A DNA stretch of 64,000 nt from Morchella semilibera (lineage: Eukaryota > Ascomycota > Pezizomycetes > Pezizales > Morchellaceae), in assembly GCA_009192285.1 (NCBI GenBank), contig CM018606.1, positions 1,726,081 through 1,790,080 on the forward strand. Direction: 5' to 3'. Under the pieces are notes generated by a model. It saw only the letters and a list, made by a program, of their open reading frames with translations. It ran no database searches and was not told where the DNA came from. The translations under genes were made by a program, and so were the position numbers. Below are positions 55,362 through 64,000 of the stretch, one piece after another (the first letter of the stretch is position 1; every line of letters begins with the position of its first letter).

Positions 55362-57449
55362 AAGCTTCTCTCTCCTTTCCTATTTTGTGTGTTTCTGTCT
55401 GACCGTCTTTGATTAACAAGCAAGTCGCCAGGTTCTATTCTGGGGGATGATTACATGTATTTCTCCGTGATATCGATAAGGATGCAGACTGGGGGAAAGC
55501 CCTCCAAGAGACCAGCCCCATGGGAGATAGAGCAAGACCGGAGTTCTTCCAGAGATGGATATGCCTTCCAGAATCCATGCGGGTTATAGGTGAGATCAAC
55601 ATCTTGGGAGCGGAGGAGATGCAGCAGTTTTGCAGGGGTAATGACGCCATCGTATTCCGATAGTTGGAAACCCTAACCCTATATATGTAATAGTGCATAC
55701 GGTTTCTTTAATAAAATCATCATCTCTCCAGTGCATCAATTGGTTCAGTGAATTATTCTCATAAGTCCACCTCTATTGACCGTGAACGATAACTCTCTTT
55801 GATAAACCAGCCCTACAGTACTCTAGACGTTTAGTTTTCTATCCATTCATTCACCTGTGCTTCGTTTAGAATTAGGTTCATTCACCTTGTTACTTCTTAA
55901 GCTATCAGTAGATGCCGACTCCCCCAGCACGGGGCGGGGATTGGTGGATTTTGTTAACAGATCCTGTTATCGCTCTTATCAAATAATTGATTTCCCATAC
56001 AAATCCTGACCCTCTATTATGCGGGGGTCAGCATCGACGGCTTAAGGGATACTATTAGCCGTACCCTAAACGCTTCACCACTAGCCAGGCAAGTCTTGTC
56101 CAGTCGCAATAGACCTGACTATACTCGGAAAGTTTGACACCTGGATCTGGAGCTGGTAACATCTGGTGCTGGGATGGTGGACCCTTTCTGGTATTCTTTC
56201 AGCTACGTACTTCCTAGGTGCCCTTTGAACACATACTACGACTCAGTGATGAGAGCACATGAAAGAAGCAACGGGAGGAGGTCGGAGAATGAAGCCATTG
56301 AGAAGTCTAATGATGTTATGTCTGCTATGAAGGAAACACTCGGGAACTATGCTACAGTGATGCGGGCTGAGTTCGGGGCGGAAAGGGCTGAGAACGTGTT
56401 AGCACTCAAACTGTAGGGCAGAGTGTTCGTATCACGGTCGGAGTAACGTGTAGTGCCACGGAGAACTGTAAGTCGACCTAGCAGTAGAAGTATAAGAGAA
56501 GGGCTTTGGAACAAGACCTTGGAAGGATCACCAGTTCAACAGGGCACAAGGAGAAGGGGCAGTGAATAGCTGAGACATTAAAATCATGCATACTAGGCTA
56601 ATGCGGTGTAGCCCCAGATATGCCCTGCCAAGTCGGCAGGCTGGGAAAGAATGCCAAGTCGCCTCGTGCGGCAGTGACTTTAACGAAGCAACAACATTTG
56701 GTACATGTAGTAAGTAAAGAGAGTATAAAGAATATATCCACCGGTCACTATATAAAAGAAATTAGAGTAGGTGGTTGCGAATTCACTAAGACCTTGCCCA
56801 AGGCGTTCGGGACCCCTGGACCGTACTGGGTACATACATGTATTCAGGACTTGTGGCTATCGGTGGCTCATCACACAAAACTGTGCAATATTGACCCACT
56901 TGTCACGCCGAATTTCAGTCTGAGGCACTTAAGCCCTTTATGGTAACGTGATGAATATAACTCCGAGAAGGTCTAGGTGGTAGTTTTTGGCACGCGTGAC
57001 AGTTTGTAACATCATTTCAAGGGGTTAACAATAGTATGTAATATTCGCCATCGTGCATCACTACATGTACCTTGTAGAAGTACAATTTTGCGTGATAAGT
57101 GGGCCTCCCTTGCGCCACCACTTAGCTAGAGACTAACGAGCAAGACATGGAGACTTTCTGCAACTGTCCACTACATTTAACGGGAAATTTATCCCTAGGA
57201 TTTACCTTGGTTACAGCCTCGGAAATGAGGGTAAAAATGCAACCGTGGGGCTGCGGTTATTGAGTCAAGGATACTAGCATCTAAGTAGAATACTATATCG
57301 ATACCGTACCAGTACTGTATTCTTACAGTCACTAGCGTAATGACTGGAATATATACAGTAGTGAATTTCTACAACAAAGACCGATGAGAAGATAATCACA
57401 ATGGACAGCAAAATTGACTGTGTCGAAAGGGATCTCGATATGGAGCAGC

Positions 57450-57772
57450 AAATTTGTCAAAAGTAATTTTTACCAACGTTAGTAAATTACTTTGCCACCG
57501 GTGGTGGAAATAATGCCATGAATCATACCTATAATGTCATTCTCATGGTAAAGCACAAACATTTTGGCCGAAAGGGGCTATACAGTACCAATATATGAGT
57601 CCTATTGTCTACTAGTGGCAGGCACTTCACCACTGTACTGGTGGGAAACTTTCATAAGTGTTTGTATTAGTGATAGCGCAGCATAAAGACCGAAATTCAG
57701 CTTTTATACTGGAATAAGAACTGAAATTTAGCGTTTATACCACCGGTGGTAAAATTACTTTTGACACATTTA
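57450..57772. mobile_element. MITE-like element, 323 bp, about 25-35 bp terminal inverted repeats
   Basis: The left end AAATTTGTCAAAAGTAATTT (57450 on) is matched by the inverted right end at 57739-57772 (AAATGTGTCAAAAGTAATTT). Both continue into TTACCA, and the perfect palindrome ACCACCGGTGGT lies inside the right end; a related CCACCGGTGGTGG occurs near the left end. A relative is at 34433-34468. No coding capacity. Confidence 0.65.
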
Positions 57773-58198
57773 CCGCACCATAATCTCAAGGCAGAAATCC
57801 AAAAGGTCTAGGCTTTAGGATTCACCTATGCGACACTAGCAAGCTTGCCTTCAAGGAAAGAGTTTACAACTCAATGGATGAAGGACATCGAGAAAGAGAC
57901 TTTGCGCAACAGACTCCAGTGTCTCCTCCCGGTAACATGATCGGCGCCGATCCTCTCATCAGCAAATCATACAAGCAGAAAAAGACTCTAGAGTCTTCCT
58001 AATTTTTGCGTTGAAGGTTGAGGTTCGTATGTATCTAGGGTATAGGTTTTAGCTCTAGTAGTTTACGAATGAATTGTCGGACTCTATATTGTTATTTAGA
58101 GTATTCTAGTTTTTCTTTGTTGAAGTGAAGTGACATGGTGGCTTGAGTCGGAAGACTCAGGATGGGGCTACCCCGTGCCCTTGAACTTGAGCATTCTC

Positions 58199-58417
58199 TA
58201 CTCGCAATTTCATAGCGTTTTTGAACACGGCTAGGCCCGTTTGGCAACCAGACAAAACGGAGTTTCCAAGGATCAACGAAAAGATTAGGTTGGAAGCTCC
58301 GTTTTGGCCAATTGCCAAACAGGCCCTAATGTTGCATACACACAAAAAATCGCCAAGACTACACTCTTGTATGGTATGTAATAGTGGTTGTGTTCAGAAA
58401 CGCTATAGTTGCGAGTA
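58199..58417. mobile_element. Hairpin element (GAACACGRC family) carrying a nested MITE
   Basis: The arms TACTCGCAATTTCATAGCG and onward (58199) and the inverted right end (TACTCGCAACTATAGCGTTT) match over about 30 bp, through TTTCTGAACAC. With 58234-58325 plus one CTA removed, the interior reads GAACACGG CTA ATGTTGCATACACAC and then AAAAAA. This aligns base for base with GAACACGA CCA ATATTGCATACACAC of the 59803-59885 element. Confidence 0.7.
58231..58328. mobile_element. Tourist-like (PIF/Harbinger) MITE inserted in the 58199-58417 element
   Basis: The core 58234-58325 (92 bp) begins GGCCCGTTTGGCAACCAGAC and ends, inverted, GGGCCTGTTTGGCAATTGGC; the arms run on through AAAACGGAG. It is flanked by CTA at 58231-58233 and 58326-58328. 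Its termini match the 2037-2089 element. The 3-bp duplication is confirmed by comparison with an unoccupied homologous site at about 59820-59830. Confidence 0.8.
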
Positions 58418-59484
58418 TACCTGCTAAACTTTCGATACTTAGGCTGGTATGGCCTGTATATAAATGTACTGACTTAGTGTATATTACATGTAGAGTACAT
58501 GTATATATGTATGTATTTATGTATGGTTGGCTTCCCGCCATACCCTGACTAGCCTATGGTGGGCTGTGTATTAACTATGATTGGATGGTGTTAGAATGTT
58601 ACCTGGTTTATTGGTTTGATCTGCCGTGCATCTTCGATCAGCAGACCATTAGCATAAAACTTCAGAGATTTTCAATCCCCAAAACTTGGATGATCATTTG
58701 TATGGAGCACGTGGTCTAATGGGCTCCCTAACGTTGTCGTCGAATAAGCCTTGGTATCCGTCTAGCTTTTGTGTGTGGTGGAGGGCAGGAGACCTGAGTA
58801 GGTAACTAACGTGAGCATCGACTATGACCGTAATCCTAGTAAGGCTCATTACGAGAAATATAAACCTTACTGGTGACTGTAGTAACAGGATCGGAACCGA
58901 TCAACCTTTTGGCTCGCTGTGCGTTACAAAAACATCACCGGCTTTAGAAGGCTGGCATCTGACTGCGGAAATCATAGCTACGAGTGGCAGAGAGCCTCAG
59001 TAGATGCGAGTGCCCCAAGGCAGAGACTTTTCCTCCTTCTTTTTTTGAAAAAATGAAATAACTCCATAGAAGTATGCAATTCTCACGAGAGCTCGTATCT
59101 TCTGGAACCTTTGCAATAGACGAGTAGAATATGGACGTTCTAGATCTCCGACGAAAGGTTAGCTAAAGTAACATAAACTGTTAATTGGGTTAATTAAACA
59201 CCCAATCTGGTTTATATTATAAACCGATAGTACGTTCAATTTGTTCAACCTCTCTCCCCCCCTAGGCCACACATGTCAGTTTCTTGTTTACCCAATTGTG
59301 ATATCCGATGATCACTTTTCTGCTTGTATCATTGCACTGCTCACATTCACATATTGACCGTTTAACGGTGCGGTTTTATACATCGATTGGCCCATGAAAC
59401 CCCATATCTCTTCAGAGGCACTGCTAATCAAGGCTAAAACAAGGAGGCACATGCATAAGATCGGTGCCCACTACTACTATCTCC

Positions 59485-59586
59485 ATGACGTTCCGGACTC
59501 GACCAATATTGCATGCCATACAAAGGGGGAGGGGGACTTGGCGCTTTTTATGTATATGCAATATCGGTCGTGTTCGGAAACGTCAT
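59485..59586. mobile_element. Hairpin MITE, copy of the ATGACGTTTCCGAACACGACC family
   Basis: The left arm ATGACGTTCCGGACTCGACC and onward (CAATATTGCAT), and the inverted right arm ATGACGTTTCCGAACACGAC (CGATATTGCAT), span 102 bp. The loop is GC-poor with a G-rich patch. Confidence 0.7.
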
Positions 59587-59713
59587 AATTAGGTGCACTC
59601 CATTACGGTACGAGGTACCCCCGACGATAGGGCTGGACAGGATGACGGAAAAACCTTTCTAGAAAATTGATGCCTGTTAGCCAAGGAATGACCAAGAATC
59701 GAAATCTGGCTAC

Positions 59714-59950
59714 TACCGCAAAAACTCGACAATAACGAACGGGGCCGGACTGAGACCGCAGGGTGAACCGCCAAAATTGCATGATTCTAACTACTCGTCC
59801 TTCCATGACGTTTCCGAACACGACCAATATTGCATACACACAAAAAAGTGGTATGCAATATTGGTTGTATTCGGAAACGTCATGGAATTAGTAGTAGTGA
59901 GAGTGCAGTATTCCAGCCTGGCCCCGTTCGTTATTGTAGAGTTTTTGCGA
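59714..59950. mobile_element. Larger foldback enclosing a hairpin MITE
   Basis: The left arm CGCAAAAACTCGACAATAAC (then GAACGGGGCC, about 59716-59746) is repeated inverted at about 59919-59950 (CGCAAAAACTCTACAATAAC). Weaker inverted similarity continues inward (TTCTAACTACTCGTCC against GGAATTAGTAGTAG). The 83-bp hairpin 59803-59885 occupies the centre. Confidence 0.6.
59803..59885. mobile_element. 83-bp near-perfect hairpin MITE
   Basis: CCATGACGTTTCCGAACACG (then ACCAATATTGCATAC) pairs with the right half, ending CGGAAACGTCATGG, with only a few mismatches and a short A-rich loop. Relatives lie at 59485-59586 and 58199-58417. Confidence 0.75.
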
Positions 59951-60123
59951 TAGACAGGCGACAACTACTATAACGCGCCTGTTCATCGTTTCCTATGACA
60001 TCGGCGGCAGAGGGGGTGCTATTAATCTCACCATGTCGAAAGGTTCGAGTGTTCTTAGTCCTGAAAACGCCTCAAGAAATCGGATGATATCCCGTGATCC
60101 TCGATCTTGTGCGATATACCCGT

Positions 60124-60240
60124 TATCCACCATAAGAACTTGAAAATGCAGGTGCCAATATTTGTATGGGGCCAAGACAATTCTCCATACAAATTATCCC
60201 TGTCTTTGTCACTTGCATTTTCAGGTTCTTATGGTGGATA
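60124..60240. mobile_element. Hairpin MITE, same family as 35707-35837
   Basis: The left arm TATCCACCATAAGAACTTGA (then AAATGCAGGTG, from 60124) matches the right arm inverted (TATCCACCATAAGAACCTGA, AAATGCAAGTG, 60240 backward). The arms continue to the TTTGTATGG / CCATACAAA turn. About 117 bp in total. Confidence 0.75.
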
Positions 60241-61082
60241 GCGAGTAACCCTCATGCTCATGATCTACAAAAACCTTGTTAGCTATAGGGCTACCATGCC
60301 AGGCAGGAAGGCAGGAAATATATGTCCTGAGACGTGCCTGGTCATTGATGTCATACTTATATACCTGTACCGTTAAGATAGGCGTAAAGTGGGAAGTTTG
60401 GTCCTTTGCTGTGCCTTGCAAAATTCAGTTGCTGTGGTCTGGGTGGTAAATGAATAAAGGTTGAACTCAAGGCTATGTGAGAACTGCACAGTATCAAAAG
60501 GAGGACGCAAAAAAATAGTCCAAGGCATACATTCTTGGTTGTTTAATTAATTGTTAATGCGCATGTAGTAATACTACTAGACTCATCCTGTCAGTGCGGC
60601 TTATACAAACCCGGTACTCAATCTACCGAGTTTGGAATGTTTAACTTTGCCAAGACCATAAAAGCTACATACATGTATATCCGTCCAATGGTTCACGCCC
60701 GGTACAGCCTCCAATCAAATTAATGCTCAGCCCCAGCCCGCGCGGGGTTCGTGATAACATAGGTGGTAACCTCATCACGAGAACTTATATATGCTCCTAA
60801 GACTCACATAAAGTTTGCACAGCAGTTCAGCGTACCTTCACAAAACCGCAGCAAGCTGAAATCTTGAGTCAACCAGAAAAGTCACACCGGGCTGACTTCC
60901 TACTAAATCTTTAGCAATAACCATTTATATAATGTATGTACTATATCTAAACTCCCAATATCTAGAAAGCGTCCATCCCAATCACTACATCATCTATACA
61001 TAACTCCACATACCTAAAACAAAGTCTCACATTATAATCCGCGACCAGTCAAAGAGTTCTATTACCAGCCAATTAAACGAAT

Positions 61083-61451
61083 ATGTCACTTCCCACGATC
61101 AATTATTATACCCTCTTACTACTACTCCTCGCCAACATAAACCGCGTTGAAGCATCCCCGATCACCTTAATTAAACGCAAAGGTGGCGGCGGAGGAGGTG
61201 GCGGCGGCGGCGGCGGCGCCCGAAGCAGTATCGCGGGCAGCAGTGTCGCCAGTAGTGCTGGCAGCGATTCACTCACCTGGAAGATTATCGTTATCATTGT
61301 CAGCATAGTCATCCTCATCGTGTTTCTCTGGTGGTTCCTACCAAGATACGTGTTCCCCAGGTTCGAGTGGTGGCAGAGAAGGGAGAGAGCGAAGGAGATA
61401 GCAGAAGCCAGGAGGAAGTTCGCAATTAGTTATAAGCAGTATGTTTGGTAG
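61083..61451 (+). CDS. Second glycine-rich single-pass membrane protein with KR|KGGGGG site
   Basis: A 122-aa single-exon ORF. A signal peptide (YYTLLLLLLANINRVEA) is followed by the short segment SPITLIKR, ending in a dibasic Kex2-like site. Then come K and twelve glycines, a Ser/Ala-rich stretch (ARSSIAGSSVASSAGSDS), one membrane helix (WKIIVIIVSIVILIVFLWWF, about residues 68-88) and a basic cytosolic tail (RREKA/RREKE-like RRERAKEIAEARRKFA). The plan repeats that of 34734-35081, although sequence outside SP, KRKGGGGG and TM is different. Function unknown; perhaps a cell-surface or Golgi-processed protein. The ORF is short, but the ordered features argue that it is translated. Confidence 0.7.
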   Translation: MSLPTINYYTLLLLLLANINRVEASPITLIKRKGGGGGGGGGGGGARSSIAGSSVASSAGSDSLTWKIIVIIVSIVILIVFLWWFLPRYVFPRFEWWQRRERAKEIAEARRKFAISYKQYVW

Positions 61452-64000
61452 TCTTGACGATGGAGTTTTGGTTTTTCTTGATGGTTTTGTTTATGTTTTT
61501 ATGAGTTTCAAGTTAGCGAGTTTTGGGAGATTTTATGATTATGATATGTAACATTACTAGACTGGAGTTTGGGCTTAGATTTTGTATTTTTATACCTTTA
61601 TGTTTTATTCTATAACTACTAATTCGAAAAACCCTCATATCGTACGGTACAATATAGAGAGCTTTACTAAAGCTATTTCAGAGATAGCTATATATATATA
61701 GGTCGATCCATAAAATCGAAATTACCAGGATGAAAAAAGTACTCGCCCTATTTACCGACGATACCCAACTTGGATACAAAATAATCATGACGTGAAAGGA
61801 CGTGAAAGAACAAGCCAAAATTTTCTAAGGCTCTCTAGTCTAGCCTGATTAGGGAAAAACCTACCGGCTGGCTCGTAGGCGTACGTTTGCTTGGAGGAGG
61901 TGATCACACCGAAGTCGCATCATGGGGTATCACTCAACATTCAACACGTATATATTGATTAAAACGGGTCTGTAGCCTCAAATGAAAAACAAGATAGAAT
62001 ATCCCAAACTCTATTCTCTTTCGAAGGGTTAGTGTTTTTTACCTAGGCCCTGAAAGCCTATATGTGGTAAAAGCAAAACCTATTCTAAAACGAGTGCTAA
62101 ATCATGATTACGTCTCAACAACTATCAGATGGGTGGTGGAATAGGGTTACTTGGAAGGGTTAGGGCTTCTTTGGCGTTTGTTAATCATTAATTCACAACT
62201 GTAGCTAGCGCAGATACCTTTTCACGTATCTCACCATCCACCTAAAAAGTCCATTGTCAGCCGACAATTAAACTAGTGATCGGAAAATTTTTACTAAATT
62301 ATCGTTTACGTTGTATAATTCCGCGCCAAGAAATCCACCGCTCTGTTCCCAAGTATAAAATGAAGACATATGTCGTCATCATGTCAGAGCGCCGTCCCAT
62401 GGGAAAAGCCTCGCCCGATCTGGTATCCGGTGGCAACTATATGTAGGTATATAAGGCCCCTCCGTTGTATGGTAGCCAACAGAAAAACTAAGCATCTCTT
62501 TACCCTTATATTCGTTTATATATCAGCAGCAGAGGATCCCTCTGGTAAATTTTCGACGAGTGATATCTCATGATTTCAGTTTACCACCCCCCCCCCCAAA
62601 ACCTAAACGCAAGGACCCCTCTCCTACGGAGAAACTTTCTGTCCGAGGCCGGTAGTGGCACTTGGTGTAGGAAGTTAGTAGTTTCTACTTTTGAGACGCT
62701 CTACTTGGAGCTGTACAACTGGCCTATTGATCATTACCTAGAGAAATGGCGCTGAGTAGCTGGCCTAGCTATAGCGCGGTACCAAATTTATGGGTAATGC
62801 AGTTTCACCGTGAGAAATTACCCCAATTGCGGATTAAATCGAGCTCCTAGGGTGGGGGGGGGGACTCACAAACACCGGCAATCCAAAACTGCTCAAGTGA
62901 CGAACAATATTTCTATATCGGGAGATGGTTCGCAGAAATTTGCCACGCCTAGAACATCCTGCAGGAATCAATCTACTCCGAGGCATACTCACGCATTAAT
63001 TAGGTCCTGAGAATTCTTGATAGCAACGGGCTCACAAAATTTCTCAGGACTTAAATAACGCGCGAGTATCTCTTTCACTGGTGATTAAATGCTGCCAACT
63101 TTTGAGGGGCCACCTCCGCCACCGTGACAACCATGAACCAGCTCTCAGAAGTACAGACGGCGTATTTCTGAGGGAACACCCGGGTCCACGGTGCACTATG
63201 CGGCCTCCTTAAATGTTGGTAGCTTCACTAGCAAAAGAGATATCGCCGCATTAATTTAGCCGCCTCAGTGGACCGTCATATTGGGTGTTGAAATTTACCT
63301 CTTGCGGAATTCCGCCTCGGAAACGCCCAATATTTTTCAAGGTTAGTTCATTGACACTTGTTAAGACTGAGATATTCTCGGTCACATTTTAGGGGGTCCT
63401 GGCACAGATAGATACCACTGCAATATTCTTCAGTGATGAGCCAACTGAGCTCGTCGGTTGCAATTTCTGGAAATTTTGTGCGGCTGCTAACCTCTTTTAT
63501 TACCATTCACAAAACGACTACGAGTGTCATCGGGGGAAAAGATTTATGGCCCATAGTCTAGACATCCTACGGAATTCCTGGGCTACTCATGTTCGCGGGT
63601 CGCCGGCAACAGCTTCGAACGTCGCGATGGGTCTAGACGACGGAAGAAATCTAGGAACAACAAGGCCATTTTATTTCTGAATCATACCAGTCCAGGGCCA
63701 GTTTCTGCCCTTGATCTAGCTGGGGTCGCATTTCTTGGCACCTTGGTGGCTTTAGAAAGAGGATGTCTTGCTATCCGCTGTTTTTTTCACAAAATCCCGG
63801 AGGCCATAAGATAACGCAGCTCGATGGCATTTATCCCAGATATCGCGGTTAGACGCAGCTAAAGATAAATGCCGTCGAGCGCCAATCCTCGGCAAATATT
63901 CCTGTTAGATACCTAGTATAAGCAGATTTCAGGTATCTGCCTGGACTTTAGTCCAGCTCCCGTATAACCACGGGTCTAACTATTGGTCTGTATGAGCAAA
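61452..64000. other. Terminal 2.5-kb spacer
   Basis: No gene recognised up to the window edge. Small hairpins occur at about 63003-63052 (GGTCCTGAGAA / TTCTCAGGACT), 63277-63336 (ATATTGGGTGTT / CGCCCAATATT) and 63818-63877 (GCTCGATGGCATTTATC / GATAAATGCCGTCGAGC). A C run of about 11 nt lies at 62587. The last 1.6 kb could be degenerate repeat DNA, but I could not assign it. Confidence 0.5.

Larger units (their letters stand above)
55362..61082. other. 5.7-kb spacer, the most MITE-dense part of the window
   Basis: It contains inverted-repeat elements at 57450-57772, 58199-58417 (with a nested insertion), 59485-59586, 59714-59950 (enclosing 59803-59885) and 60124-60240, plus TACATGTA palindromes (55452, 56701, 56833, 57061, 58485, 58497 and others). 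Two unremarkable ORFs, 56174-56416 and 56620-56946 (+), are not supported by any motif. Confidence 0.6.

Noticed and set aside
56174-56946. ORFs of 80 aa (56174-56416) and 108 aa (56620-56946)
   Set aside because: They are short, isolated and without motifs; the first has a slightly helical, charged look but nothing to distinguish it from chance.
58880-58960. GGATCGGAACCGATC hairpin resembling a tRNA T arm
   Set aside because: It is a simple palindrome; the loop lacks the invariant A, there is no D arm, and the flanking GTGA..TCAC match is too loose.

Overview
The window is eukaryotic nuclear DNA and almost certainly comes from a filamentous ascomycete (Pezizomycotina). The evidence is short GT-AG introns (about 44-104 nt, with CTAAC/CTAAT-like branch sites), a fused pentafunctional AROM gene, a divergent H3/H4 pair interrupted by introns, an OPT transporter, a PDK1/Pkh-type kinase, an Alg9 mannosyltransferase and a Mo25/HymA gene. 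Gene density is low: roughly 13 genes in 64 kb, separated by 1-6 kb of AT-rich, hairpin-rich spacer. That would suit a Pezizomycete (cup fungus or truffle relative), but this placement is inference only.

Layout, left to right: 3' end of mo25/hymA (+, 3-488); 5'-nucleotidase-like metallophosphoesterase (+, 2385-4438, 7 exons); repeat-rich spacer; KDM8/JMJD5-like JmjC protein (-, 8103-9603); Mpv17/Sym1-family membrane protein (-, 11680-12698); histone H3 (-, 14203-14857) divergent from histone H4 (+, 16065-16515); ALG9 (-, 18908-20752); NAF1-like H/ACA snoRNP assembly factor (+, 21330/22115-23521); AROM/aro1 (-, 26834-31776); a small glycine-rich membrane protein with a signal peptide and Kex2-like site (-, 34734-35081); an acidic disordered orphan (-, 37924-39225); a PDK1-type kinase (+, 44446-47065); a GPI-anchored Ser/Thr-rich surface protein (+, 50827-51663); an OPT transporter (-, 53007-55361); and a second glycine-rich membrane protein of the same plan (+, 61083-61451).

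The genes are mostly unrelated housekeeping functions, and no metabolic cluster is apparent. The only obvious functional pairing is H3/H4 sharing one intergenic promoter region. The spacers are the unusual part. They hold at least a dozen short inverted-repeat (MITE-like) elements in several families. In one place a PIF/Harbinger-type MITE sits inside another hairpin element, so the pre-insertion site can be read directly. The palindrome TACATGTA occurs about 50 times, against roughly one expected, and is almost confined to non-coding DNA. Three otherwise well-conserved genes (NAF1, the PDK1-like kinase, OPT) show reading-frame discontinuities in low-complexity or homopolymer tracts. The H3 tail has two uncommon substitutions. 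No CRISPR, rRNA or convincing tRNA was found, and no retroviral or LTR element was recognised.
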